A stretch of DNA of 24,348 bases from a virus: positions 1 through 24,348 of IMG/VR virus record IMGVR_UViG_3300027983_000118; one strand, given 5' to 3'. Made by a program: the position numbers and the translations under genes. The notes below the pieces were generated by a model, which worked only from the letters and a program-made list of their open reading frames with translations, made no database searches and was not told the origin of the DNA. Of the stretch, positions 1 to 8,403 are shown piece after piece (position 1 is the first letter of the stretch; each line of letters starts with the position of its first letter).

Positions 1-398
1 TATTCCTGTAGCGACTTGATGCTTTTACCTTTGATAACAAAGTCAAAATCAAAGATTCCTTCTCTGTCCTCAACACCGAATGATGCTTTGGCCCAGAACT
101 GAAAGCTTTCTTGAGGGAAGACGCTTTCTTTCTCAGTAGCAAAGATTGATTCTCCTGCTGCTGCCCAGACTCCCGGCTCTCCATCGGAATCCTTAGAGAG
201 CTGAATAAAACCAGAGCCTGTGCCGTCCACATAGACAGACATTTCTCTCAAGACAGTATCGCCAGTGTTAAAGGCGTAAATCTTAATTGATTGGCCGTCT
301 CCAGAGGTGGGATCGCCAAGATCAAAATCTGCCAGAGCGATTCTTTCTACAGGCTCGGACATTTCTTGGTCGTGAAAAAGCTGTACTTCAGCCGACAT
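1..398 (-). CDS. Unknown phage protein, 3' end beyond the window
   Basis: The ATG is at 398, inside the end of the preceding gene (11-nt overlap), and the frame stays open to base 1, giving at least 132 residues without a stop. The sequence is acidic and rich in alternating hydrophobic and polar residues (for example KIYAFNTGDTVLREMSVYVDG), which suggests a beta-sandwich fold; no catalytic motif or membrane segment is visible. It follows the portal and another head-region gene in the same tightly overlapping transcription unit, so a structural role such as a head decoration or neck protein is possible. I do not recognise the family, and the role is inferred only from position. Confidence 0.75.
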   Translation of the reverse strand, partial: MSAEVQLFHDQEMSEPVERIALADFDLGDPTSGDGQSIKIYAFNTGDTVLREMSVYVDGTGSGFIQLSKDSDGEPGVWAAAGESIFATEKESVFPQESFQFWAKASFGVEDREGIFDFDFVIKGKSIKSLQE

Positions 399-1161
399 CT
401 TCTTCCTCAACAGACTGAATTAGACCAGTTTCAGGGTCGCGCCTAACGACCTTTTTCCCAGTTTTAGGCGCTTGAACAGTCACGTTGATAATAGGTTGAG
501 GAAGATTGGAAGCGATTTTCTGGGCCATCTCGACAGGGTTCACATTAAAACCTTGATCTGATTGATCTAAATCGTCCCAGTCTTCAGCAAAAAATAGATC
601 GTCCGTGACCCAATTGTTTGATTCAGACATCTCAGTTTGCTTAGCGTCTGCTTCAGCCATAATTTCTTCACTAAATTTCTTAGTGAAAAAAGTCTTTACG
701 TCTTGCTCTGAGTGGCCCATTGACTTAAGACGAAGAGAAACTTGGGCAATCGAATCAGAATCCATTGAGCGCAGTAGACGGCGCAAGTAACCTCGAGGGG
801 CAGAGACGCGCAACTTGCGGCGACCGCGCTTCAAAGGCCCTTGTGTGCGCAGGTGATTATCAAGCAAGTCAATCAGATCATTCTGTCTGTGTTCAAGTGT
901 CATATCCAGAAAGTTTTGTACGTCTACTTTCGATGGATCTTTCGCTCGACCGGCAACAAACTCACGAATATCGCCCTCAGTTGGGGTGTCGTACTCGCGA
1001 GCAGCCTCTCTAACAGCGTCCATCATCCTCATTTTCTCTGTCCTTGCTGCCGGTGAAACGTCACCTTCCTGAGACTTTGACTCTTTTGCCGGAGTGTCAA
1101 CGACTACAGCAGCAGGGGCTTCTGCGAGTCGTACTCCTTTTTCACTAAAGAAAACAGGCAT
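388..1161 (-). CDS. Unknown head-region protein, possible assembly or scaffold protein
   Basis: A 257-residue, strongly charged protein. The ATG shares one base with the portal stop codon (TAATG), implying translational coupling to the portal. The N-terminal 40 residues are Ala/Pro/Glu-rich and probably disordered. The middle (about 40-175) is helical and basic, including a RGRRKLR patch near 113-119. The last 30 residues contain VVRRDPETGLIQSVEEED, a short tail of the kind seen at the ends of several phage head and portal-associated proteins (basic, then D-x-x-G-x-I, then acidic). No protease or enzyme motif is visible. Its place directly after the portal makes scaffold, minor head protein or capsid-assembly factor the main candidates; this is inference. 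Confidence 0.8.
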   Translation of the reverse strand: MPVFFSEKGVRLAEAPAAVVVDTPAKESKSQEGDVSPAARTEKMRMMDAVREAAREYDTPTEGDIREFVAGRAKDPSKVDVQNFLDMTLEHRQNDLIDLLDNHLRTQGPLKRGRRKLRVSAPRGYLRRLLRSMDSDSIAQVSLRLKSMGHSEQDVKTFFTKKFSEEIMAEADAKQTEMSESNNWVTDDLFFAEDWDDLDQSDQGFNVNPVEMAQKIASNLPQPIINVTVQAPKTGKKVVRRDPETGLIQSVEEEDVG

Positions 1162-3488
1162 TACTGAATCTCGTCAAGAATAGATTTGATGATCTTCTTT
1201 TCAACCTCTGGGTCAATACCATCGCTCAAGCTGAGAGTCATAGTCTCTTCGTCCCAGACGGCGCCACCGGACACATCTTGATCGCGCTCGATCTCAAAAT
1301 TAGATGGAAGTGCTTTCCAAGCAACCATTCTGTTCGGGGCGAATATTACTTTCCGCGCCTCTTCGATGATGAACATTGTTCCGTCAAGGTCTGAGCCTTC
1401 TTCAATCGCTACAAGAATGTTTGCGCCTTCAGACTTGGCCGATAGAAATGCTTCCTCGTTATGAAGATTTCTAATAACTTTTACAGCGTCAGAAGCGGAA
1501 TGCCAATCGGCAAAGTCAGCAAAATGCTTGCGAGCAGCATCTGCTTCGTAATCCACAAGATAGTTGCTGACTTCTGAGCGAACAGTTTCTGTCGTCCTGG
1601 AAACAACATCAACTGATTCCTGCTTGGCCCAATCATCTACTTCAGAAGATGCTCCCGAAAGAATCAAACGAATATCTTCAACAGCAGAAACGATCCCGCT
1701 GTTGTCTAGGCCGTTATCTAGATCACTAATGTAAAACTCATACTGACTTTCATAGAAGTCAGTCAAGCGCGACTTCAGATCACGAGCCGCAATACGAGCT
1801 TGCTTGCTCGAGAAATGTGCGGTGTCAGGAAGAGAGCTAATGAAATCTGAGTCAGAATCCGAAAGGTAAATAACTTCTTTCGGCTGGATGTAAGAGAAGC
1901 CATTGCTAGAAGGAACAGTCCCGACTTGCTGGCCGGGTACAGGTGCAACTTCTCCAACACCGGCAGCAGACTGCTGGCTGGCAAGTTCCTGATCTCGCCT
2001 ATTTTGCTCTGCCCAAGGAACAATTGGCGTTCCGCGATCTTCAAGAACTTTCTGAAGATCTACCAATTTAATAATTTCCTTAGCGCCTGCTTCTTGCTGG
2101 CCAAGTAGTTGAACTAGCTGACGCATGAATTCTGTGTCCTCGTCGGCAAACCCTTGAATTATAATTTCCGCTGCTCCGCCAGCAGCAGCAAATTCAGGGT
2201 AGTTGACTGCGATCCATTGCGGGATCATGTAGCGGTTAATATTTTCTTGAATCTGCGCCGAAAGAACAGCCTGAGATTCGGTGAAAGAGTCACTCATCTC
2301 GGCGGCGACATTGCGACTTGAAGTTCCTCCGCCGCCTTCAATTAATGATTGTTCTGGAATAAATAAGGCCCGAAGCTTCATAATATCCAAGTATGAAAAA
2401 CTATTATCAAATGGATCGAAATTAATTGCGTCCTTAGTAAATTCTAATTCCCATTGACGAAGCGTTCCTCTTCCGTTAGCGTCCTCATAAGGCTCTGAAG
2501 GCAAAGCGATAACGCCGCCAGAACGCATACGCGAACCCATTTCTAGCGCGTACTCTTGATACGAAGTTTCAATTCCAGTTAGTGGGTCTTGGAAATAACC
2601 CTCTGGGTATCGGACAATAACTGACGGATCTGCTTTCCGTTCAAAGGCACGATCAGCAATGGCCCAGCGGAACCAATAACTCCACCAAAAGCGATACGCA
2701 TATCCGAGACGCGGATATCCAAAGATGCTGCCGAAAGCAGCTTCCTTCTCGTTAGTTACCCAGAGAGAATGGTCAAGGTCAATTTTATATGTGCTGTCCT
2801 GGTTCGATCCGCCCGAACCACCTGAAGTTGTGATACCAAGCGCAGTGTTCGCGTCAGAAGGAGAATAAAGAATTCCATCGAACTCGCCATCGTTATTCCA
2901 TTGAGGCTCAACGCCTTCAGGACGAAGGGAGATAAATTGCTTCCAAGCAATAGGGTCAATGCTGCCGCTTGACCAAATAGGTTTTTCTACTTGCTCGCCG
3001 CTTGTCGGATTAATTTCAACGTAAGTGCCTACTGGCTGGCGGAATTCAAAGCGCTTAGCAATTGCTTGAAACCCAAAGTCCAGCATGTTTGTATTTTGTA
3101 GTACAAAGCTTGGGTAAATACGGCGCAAATCGTGATCCAGATGTGCTGCAATTTGTGCATTTGGCCCCTTGCTATCTTTTGCGTTAATAAACCACTTAGC
3201 ACGAATGTGAGGGGTCTTAATAAAGCTAAGGCCAAAGCCGAGCATTGCATCACGACGCATCTGGCGCAATTTTGAAAGAGGAATTCTCTCTACTTCATAA
3301 GGACTGCCGAGCTGGTCAGAAACTTCTTTCCAGTTACCAAAGATAGATTGAACTCGGCTCGATGGGGCTACTTCTTTTTTGCCTACTGCTCCCCTTACGC
3401 GAGCAGCTTCTTCTGGCGTAATAGCGCTTACTGGGGCGCCATTACTTTTGGCGCCGCCGCCCTTTGAACTTGCTGGAACATTTGTCAC
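1161..3488 (-). CDS. Portal protein with long C-terminal extension
   Basis: A 775-residue protein starting at GTG 3488, 10 nt after the terminase stop. The portal forms the ring at the capsid vertex through which DNA is packaged. The call rests on position directly downstream of the large terminase and on portal-like sequence: an N-terminal region with RRDAMLGFGLSFIK, a central Trp/Tyr/Arg-rich block (RFWWSYWFRWAIADRAFERKA), and a later GGGGTSSRNVAAEMSDSF followed by a long helix, as in portal stem and crown regions. A Pro/Gln/Ser-rich linker near residues 510-535 separates about 230 further residues that go beyond a usual portal of roughly 450-550 aa. That C-terminal part is acidic and helical and could be a fused minor-head domain; I do not recognise it. 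Confidence 0.8.
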   Translation of the reverse strand: MTNVPASSKGGGAKSNGAPVSAITPEEAARVRGAVGKKEVAPSSRVQSIFGNWKEVSDQLGSPYEVERIPLSKLRQMRRDAMLGFGLSFIKTPHIRAKWFINAKDSKGPNAQIAAHLDHDLRRIYPSFVLQNTNMLDFGFQAIAKRFEFRQPVGTYVEINPTSGEQVEKPIWSSGSIDPIAWKQFISLRPEGVEPQWNNDGEFDGILYSPSDANTALGITTSGGSGGSNQDSTYKIDLDHSLWVTNEKEAAFGSIFGYPRLGYAYRFWWSYWFRWAIADRAFERKADPSVIVRYPEGYFQDPLTGIETSYQEYALEMGSRMRSGGVIALPSEPYEDANGRGTLRQWELEFTKDAINFDPFDNSFSYLDIMKLRALFIPEQSLIEGGGGTSSRNVAAEMSDSFTESQAVLSAQIQENINRYMIPQWIAVNYPEFAAAGGAAEIIIQGFADEDTEFMRQLVQLLGQQEAGAKEIIKLVDLQKVLEDRGTPIVPWAEQNRRDQELASQQSAAGVGEVAPVPGQQVGTVPSSNGFSYIQPKEVIYLSDSDSDFISSLPDTAHFSSKQARIAARDLKSRLTDFYESQYEFYISDLDNGLDNSGIVSAVEDIRLILSGASSEVDDWAKQESVDVVSRTTETVRSEVSNYLVDYEADAARKHFADFADWHSASDAVKVIRNLHNEEAFLSAKSEGANILVAIEEGSDLDGTMFIIEEARKVIFAPNRMVAWKALPSNFEIERDQDVSGGAVWDEETMTLSLSDGIDPEVEKKIIKSILDEIQ

Positions 3489-3498
3489 TTAAAGTCTC

Positions 3499-6400
3499 TC
3501 ATTTCTTAACCCGAGTTACAGGTTCACCTAGGCTTTTGCGCCAATTATCATAATCATCAGTCTGCCCTTTGAATCCTACTGGAGTTGGGCCTGCTGAACC
3601 TGTTTTACTGATTGTTGCTTGACGAGGTATGGTTTTAGCTGCGGGCAAATTGCCGGATATGCTTAGAGCGCGTTGCTTTATCTTCTTAATGTTAGCGACG
3701 GCGTACCTAAAATTGGACATACAGTTAGAACTTCTGACACTATCGGCAAAAAATTCATGGGCGCCATCAACTGTCAAGTCATAAACAGTTTCATTAGACA
3801 CTTTTCTTACCGACACCACAGGAACGAGAACAATATTTTCTGGGAACGTATTTGTTGCACTTAAATTCGCTTCCGCATCGCTCGCAATTCCTGATTTCGT
3901 CATCAACGCCAGCCGCCCTTCTGTGTGCAGATTTGCAGGCATTTGAACAGAATCTTGCTCTTCCAGACGGAGAAGTGTCTCCAAACTCATCTGCACACCA
4001 AACGCACGACTTTTGGAGTGGGTTTTGCTTAAGCGATTCGTGATATTTTCGATTTCCAATCGAGGCTTTGATTCTAGTTTCTGAATTGAGAAGATTTTCT
4101 GTGTGATTTTTTGGCCTAATCTTATCGAGATGATTTTTTCTTTTCTCGCTGCACGGTTGACCTTTATGAATCTCAATGTGTTCTTCTCTGGTAAGACAAA
4201 TAAGATTTTCAACATTGTTGTTGAGCGAGTCAAAGTCTGCGTGATGTATGTGGCAGCCCTCTGGAATATCGCCATTTTCTGCTTTCCAGACTTCTCTGTG
4301 TAAAGACTCAATCCCGAGATAAGCTTCTTGAATCCAAGGTCTGTAGTAGATGCGAGATGATTCATCTTTGGCTTTTGGGTAACGCCGAAACCAAATTCCT
4401 CTGAATTCGATGACTTCTGCTTTGCCTCTTGTGAAAGTTTCCATACTTGATCATTGTATCGGATATCAGAGGTATCAACCCAACCTTTTCCTTCTATCCA
4501 CCAAGGATGATCGCCAGTAGATTTAAGTGAAGTTCCGTCAGCTAACTCAATCTCATATACATCTTGATTAAATCTTGTAATGCCAGCAGCAGTTACTTGA
4601 TGGGGGCCAAAAACAGTATTGACGAACTGACCGACCTGAACATCTTCAATTGAAATATCGCCATCAACAGTGTTGACAATCGTTCCCGCTGGCAGGCAGT
4701 GGTTAAATTTATCGATTTGGCTACCTGTACGCGGATCAGCCCGCCAAGCCTTGATCTCTCTGACAAACATTGGGCAGGCTTCACCGTCAACAACAAAGAG
4801 GTCATCGTCAAACATTGAACGAACAGATTTAATGTGCTCGTCAAATTCTCTTGTTGCGTGCCACTTAGTCGGAAGACCCATTGCTTTCCAATCCATTCTG
4901 GCGGCCTTGCCCTGCGGGTCTGCAAATCTCTCGTAAACACGGAAACTATTGTGCTTGATAGCCCATCTTTTTTCTCTTTCTTGAACAAGCTTTCCTAATT
5001 GCTCATTGCCAATCTCAGAAATATAAATCTCGCCAAAACAAACTAGAGTCCCTTCCTTCAGGCGGCGCGTAATGATTTTATCTTCTGGGTGGTTCCAAAT
5101 TTCAACATCAACTTCAAAAGCTAGAAGCTGATACCAATTAACAGCGTGGGGATTAGTGTTGCCTGACCACACGGGCTTGCCATTGCGTCGAACATAAACC
5201 GTGTGGTGTTCAGGCAAATGGACGCAATAAACTTTACCCATATTCCATTCAGCAGAATTTACCTCAGACTTTACAGGCTTTTGCAAAGGCTTAGAGGCAA
5301 TTTGCGGTTCTAGCCGTTTCTCAATAAAACTCACAATGTACTGCGGCAATCTTGCATTGATCTTGCGCCCGTCAATGATGGAATCGCGTGGTTCACGCAT
5401 AGAAATTGTTGCTGCGCTTCCGGCGTACATGGTAATTTCCTGAAGATCATCAGCCAATTGCTTTGACCCTGTATAAATGCGCTTACTGTGATCGCGTTCG
5501 CCATCATTATCGATGTGGCCGTCGCCTCTCATATGCCAATCTAGATAAATCTTTAGCAAGCTTGCGTCCCACTGCTTCATATCATCGGGCAAGAATTTTT
5601 CACCAGCCTTGCCAAACTGCGCGAAATATGCGTAAAGGCGCGGATCACAAATCTTCAATTGTCCACGCTTAGGCTCGTAGCTGATGTGATCCAGAACTTT
5701 GAAATAACGCCCAGCAATACGCTTAATCTGCGTAATATTCTCGCGGTTGTAATGCGTAAACCCAACATCGCCCGACTGACGACGCTCACCGTGTTTGTTC
5801 TTTCCAAGGTGGGTGTGACCCTCGGCCATCCAAAAGCCTAAAAGCGCAGCCCAATCTTCGGGATCAATGATTACGTCAGGTAGAACACGACCGTCTGCTG
5901 CGGTAATGCCAGAGAGAACAAATGGAGCAAGCACTGCGTCTTCGCGACCCTTGCTGGTTCTGGTAACGCGCAGTCCATCTCCACGTTCGCCAATGCTGTC
6001 GGAACGAATGATTCGCCAATCATCGCGACCCTTGCCGCGTAATGGCGCCACAAGCATATTGTGATCAGCACTAACTAAAAGATCCACGGAACGGTTTTCA
6101 TATCGCTCCATGACCCCGCCGTACTCCTTCTTCACAACGGCTTCAGGCTTCTGAAAAATAACTTTATGCGTCTCGATATTCAGTGAAGCAAATTTGTCCT
6201 CTTCGGCTATTTCAGGAAAAGGAATCCAGCCTCGATCCGTAAGCACCTCTGTCTGTTCGTCATAGCAGCCGCCCCAATCAACTGAAAGAAAAATAGGGCC
6301 ATTTGCAGGATCTACTTCAAAGTTTCTAATGCAATGTCTGTCATCGCGCCATTGAGAAACGTAATGGTGGTGCATTTCTGGCTTAGCGCAGAGCTGCTGC

Positions 6401-8403
6401 ACTTCAAAAGTTACGCGGTCATTCTCGGTGAACTGTTTAACAAGATCGCTGTATGGCTGCCAGCCACGAGATTTATAAAAGTCGCCATTGCAAACATCGC
6501 GTAAAAGTCTTGGCGAACCGTCCTCCCATTCACCTTTACGAATGTTGTCGCATGGGCATCTAATTTCTTCAGCTAAGTCTGGATTCGCAATCTGACAATT
6601 CTTTTGTTGGCTTGCGGTTTCCTTAATACACCAGATATACAGCTTGCGAGGAGGCTTATAGCCCTCTGCAATCGCCTTTTCAATCTCGTCAATTAATTCT
6701 TGGACGCGACCAGACGGGCCTTTACGAGTTGATGTCGCAATGTCTTGCGGGCTAGCAATCGTCCCGTTCTTAATCTTCTTTGAGATCGTCATGTTGCGAC
6801 TGTTATGAGTAACGATAAAATCATTTGTCAAATAAGTGCTGTCGGCGTTATCAACGCCAATGCAACGTACTTTTGTTTTTCTGCTTGGTTTAATAGATTT
6901 AATACTGGGGTCAAGAGTTCTTTGTCGCATTGCCATTTTTTCTACTTTACGCGGAAGCGTAAAAGGCATCGTGAAATCAACAAATGAAATGTCAAGCGTG
7001 TAAAGAATTCCCTTAGACCACTCACTGTTAAAGTTTTTCTGTCGCAAAATTGCCCTGCCGCCAAGACTAAAAACAATCTCTCTGAGATCTAGCGCAAGTT
7101 GTTTAGAAACAGTTGCGTATTGACCAACGCAATTGTCTTGCATCGCGCACCCATCAGTATCCATTAGCCCGCGAATAATTTCTAAACGGTCTTTGGCCGA
7201 CGAAAACTTATAGAGATCAGGAATAAATTTGTCGTGACTTTTTTTGCTTTCTAATCCAATCGAGTCGATGACAGATTTAAATGTTCTGTCAGATCCAGAT
7301 CTAACAATATTGTGATTGGCATATTTGCCAGCAACACAAGAAGAAACTCTGTATTCATCTAAGAAGCTGTCAACTCGCTGAACAATGTGGTCGTCTACAG
7401 AACGAAAAGCGATATTTTTCCCAAGATATCCATCACCTAGCAAAACGCCTAAAACATATGGATGAATAGGAAGTTCAGAATATGAAAATTCAACAGGTTG
7501 ATTGGCGGGAACTCCATAACGGTATTGGCCTATTATTTTTGTTCCATTTTCAATCATTTCTGATGTTCTTACTGTTTTCCAAACGCCTCTCCGTCGTTGA
7601 GAACCACCGGCAACAGTCCAAAGGTGGTCTGCACAACATTCTGTTGATCTTCCGTCAGTGAGCGTCACTCGGTAAACATCACGTTCTCCATAGTCCATGA
7701 CTTTAATTACTTTTGTTGGCATACCATCGCGCCCGTAAACAAAATCTCCCAAACGCAAATCGCCCATCGCTTTATGACCAGTCGGCGTTGGAATTAAAGT
7801 GTCTAATGGTTGTGACTCAAGCCAAGTGTCATCGCGCATAAGCTCAATCTCGTCAGCGTGAGCAATCTGCGGGTGTGGCCCGTTCACGGCCTCGGGCGTG
7901 CTACCCAGCACTTCAATCTTTGATCCATTAGCAAAGACTGTTTCACGCATCAGAGAAGAAACAATCTCGGGCTTTTTATTGCCCTTATCATCAAACACCC
8001 AATGCTTCAGGTGGGCATAAGCGCGGAATGACTGAGCTTCGATGGCCCCGAAAGTACAGCTTTCAATCCCAGGCTTGAAGCGGGCGTTAATCCAATGGAG
8101 AACGGCTACAAGGAAGGTCTTGCTGCCACCACGATTTGCAACTGCCAACGCCGCGTCAACGCGATCAAAATAAAGATCTGCAAGAAAAGTAAATGGGGCG
8201 ACATGGTTCTCGCAAACAGCAGTTCGCGGAACGTCAATGCCAAGTTCGTAAATCAACCATTCATGTAGTTCATCATCGTTTTGAGGGCCATTTTCATTTA
8301 GTTGTTTTTCAAGTTGCTCTTGAGCTGACAACATCTCTTTAAGCTCATCGTCCGAAAGATTGCCGAGAATCTCGAGCATTTTTTCTGATTCGTTTTTACT
8401 CAT
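3499..8403 (-). CDS. terL: Terminase large subunit precursor with three inteins
   Basis: A 1634-residue precursor of the DNA-packaging motor ATPase/nuclease. A TTG immediately upstream (8406) could also start it, but ATG 8403 is preferred; it overlaps the small subunit by 8 nt. Visible motifs are a Walker A-like NRGGSKT (90-96), Walker B with D184-E185 (HADEIELM), the nuclease Asp in SVDWGG (709), and a C-terminal nuclease motif reconstituted as DKFNH-CMSNFRYA. Three inteins interrupt it: Ser197-Asn534 (+1 Ser), Cys713-Asn1082 (+1 Thr) and Cys1236-Asn1560 (+1 Cys). Removing them leaves about 601 residues, normal for a large terminase, and restores contiguous motifs such as SVDWGG-TNPHA. The inteins sit just after Walker B, at the first nuclease motif and in the last nuclease motif. 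Production of active packaging enzyme therefore needs three splicing reactions. Confidence 0.95.
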   Translation of the reverse strand: MSKNESEKMLEILGNLSDDELKEMLSAQEQLEKQLNENGPQNDDELHEWLIYELGIDVPRTAVCENHVAPFTFLADLYFDRVDAALAVANRGGSKTFLVAVLHWINARFKPGIESCTFGAIEAQSFRAYAHLKHWVFDDKGNKKPEIVSSLMRETVFANGSKIEVLGSTPEAVNGPHPQIAHADEIELMRDDTWLESQPLDTLIPTPTGHKAMGDLRLGDFVYGRDGMPTKVIKVMDYGERDVYRVTLTDGRSTECCADHLWTVAGGSQRRRGVWKTVRTSEMIENGTKIIGQYRYGVPANQPVEFSYSELPIHPYVLGVLLGDGYLGKNIAFRSVDDHIVQRVDSFLDEYRVSSCVAGKYANHNIVRSGSDRTFKSVIDSIGLESKKSHDKFIPDLYKFSSAKDRLEIIRGLMDTDGCAMQDNCVGQYATVSKQLALDLREIVFSLGGRAILRQKNFNSEWSKGILYTLDISFVDFTMPFTLPRKVEKMAMRQRTLDPSIKSIKPSRKTKVRCIGVDNADSTYLTNDFIVTHNSRNMTISKKIKNGTIASPQDIATSTRKGPSGRVQELIDEIEKAIAEGYKPPRKLYIWCIKETASQQKNCQIANPDLAEEIRCPCDNIRKGEWEDGSPRLLRDVCNGDFYKSRGWQPYSDLVKQFTENDRVTFEVQQLCAKPEMHHHYVSQWRDDRHCIRNFEVDPANGPIFLSVDWGGCYDEQTEVLTDRGWIPFPEIAEEDKFASLNIETHKVIFQKPEAVVKKEYGGVMERYENRSVDLLVSADHNMLVAPLRGKGRDDWRIIRSDSIGERGDGLRVTRTSKGREDAVLAPFVLSGITAADGRVLPDVIIDPEDWAALLGFWMAEGHTHLGKNKHGERRQSGDVGFTHYNRENITQIKRIAGRYFKVLDHISYEPKRGQLKICDPRLYAYFAQFGKAGEKFLPDDMKQWDASLLKIYLDWHMRGDGHIDNDGERDHSKRIYTGSKQLADDLQEITMYAGSAATISMREPRDSIIDGRKINARLPQYIVSFIEKRLEPQIASKPLQKPVKSEVNSAEWNMGKVYCVHLPEHHTVYVRRNGKPVWSGNTNPHAVNWYQLLAFEVDVEIWNHPEDKIITRRLKEGTLVCFGEIYISEIGNEQLGKLVQEREKRWAIKHNSFRVYERFADPQGKAARMDWKAMGLPTKWHATREFDEHIKSVRSMFDDDLFVVDGEACPMFVREIKAWRADPRTGSQIDKFNHCLPAGTIVNTVDGDISIEDVQVGQFVNTVFGPHQVTAAGITRFNQDVYEIELADGTSLKSTGDHPWWIEGKGWVDTSDIRYNDQVWKLSQEAKQKSSNSEEFGFGVTQKPKMNHLASTTDLGFKKLISGLSLYTEKSGKQKMAIFQRAATYITQTLTRSTTMLKILFVLPEKNTLRFIKVNRAARKEKIISIRLGQKITQKIFSIQKLESKPRLEIENITNRLSKTHSKSRAFGVQMSLETLLRLEEQDSVQMPANLHTEGRLALMTKSGIASDAEANLSATNTFPENIVLVPVVSVRKVSNETVYDLTVDGAHEFFADSVRSSNCMSNFRYAVANIKKIKQRALSISGNLPAAKTIPRQATISKTGSAGPTPVGFKGQTDDYDNWRKSLGEPVTRVKK
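3724..4698 (-). mobile_element. Intein 3 of TerL, hosting an out-of-frame HNH gene
   Basis: In the terminase frame this is a 325-residue intein from Cys1236 to Asn1560, with Cys as the first residue of the following extein. Block A is CLPAGTIVNTVDGDISIEDV; block B contains DGTSLKSTGDHPWW; blocks F and G are VSNETVYDLTVDGAHEFFAD and SVRSSN. The penultimate residue is Ser instead of the common His. Between blocks B and F (about residues 1322-1525) the terminase frame has no LAGLIDADG or HNH motif and no recognisable domain; it reads as a low-information basic linker. The same DNA encodes an HNH endonuclease in another frame. The splicing halves alone add up to a mini-intein of about 120 residues. 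Confidence 0.92.
3794..4444 (-). CDS. HNH homing endonuclease nested out of frame inside intein 3
   Basis: A complete 216-codon gene (ATG to TAA) on the same strand as terL, with its ATG beginning at the third base of a terL codon. The protein has an HNH core: LHREVW (48-53), HIHHADFDSLNNNVENL (66-82, His67/68 and the Asn cluster) and TREEHIEIH (85-93). Two treble-clef or zinc modules follow: CVWC (147-150) with FCSNAC (165-170), and CERC (187-190) with YCSRSC (204-209). This is the organisation of phage HNH homing endonucleases with C-terminal DNA-binding zinc fingers. It fills exactly the gap between the splicing blocks of intein 3 and its last codons overlap block F. No Shine-Dalgarno sequence precedes the ATG. 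It would act by cutting intein-free terL alleles; the activity is inferred from family knowledge. Confidence 0.88.
   Translation of the reverse strand: METFTRGKAEVIEFRGIWFRRYPKAKDESSRIYYRPWIQEAYLGIESLHREVWKAENGDIPEGCHIHHADFDSLNNNVENLICLTREEHIEIHKGQPCSEKRKNHLDKIRPKNHTENLLNSETRIKASIGNRKYHESLKQNPLQKSCVWCADEFGDTSPSGRARFCSNACKSAHRRAAGVDDEIRNCERCGSEFKCNKYVPRKYCSRSCGVGKKSV
5158..6267 (-). mobile_element. Intein 2 of TerL, with LAGLIDADG endonuclease domain
   Basis: A 370-residue intein, Cys713 to Asn1082, with Thr as +1 residue. Block A is CYDEQTEVLTDRGWIPFPEI and block B includes LLVSADHNMLVAP. An in-frame endonuclease domain shows two LAGLIDADG-type helices: LLGFWMAEGHTHLG (854-867) and LKIYLDWHMRGDGHID (950-965), each ending in an acidic-Gly pair. 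The C-terminal blocks are KVYCVHLPEHHTVYVRRNGK and PVWSGN; the penultimate residue is Gly rather than His. It splits the terminase nuclease motif SVDWGG from TNPHAVNWYQ, so the spliced product regains SVDWGGTNPHA beside the catalytic Asp. Both splicing and endonuclease parts look intact. Confidence 0.95.
6802..7815 (-). mobile_element. Intein 1 of TerL, Ser-1 type, with LAGLIDADG endonuclease domain
   Basis: A 338-residue intein, Ser197 to Asn534, with Ser as +1 residue. Block A reads SQPLDTLIPTPTGHKAMGDL; aligning it to the usual C-x-P-x-D-T pattern makes Ser the first residue and restores the extein DTWLE-SRNMT, typical of the region after Walker B in phage terminases. Block B includes STECCADHLW. 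Two LAGLIDADG-type helices are visible: YVLGVLLGDGYL (316-327) and IIRGLMDTDGCA (409-420). The C-terminal blocks include DSTYLTNDFIVTHN, with the standard His-Asn end. If Gln198 were the first residue, the extein would gain a Ser; the Ser-1 reading is preferred but not proved. Confidence 0.93.

Noticed and set aside
7812-7814. Gln198 as first residue of intein 1
   Set aside because: Aligning to the C-x-P-x-D-T pattern of block A makes the preceding Ser the first residue and gives a better terminase extein (DTWLE-SRNMT).
3499-8403. Reading the long terminase ORF as a fusion of terminase with unrelated enzymes
   Set aside because: Each inserted segment begins and ends with intein splicing motifs, and removing them rejoins conserved terminase motifs.
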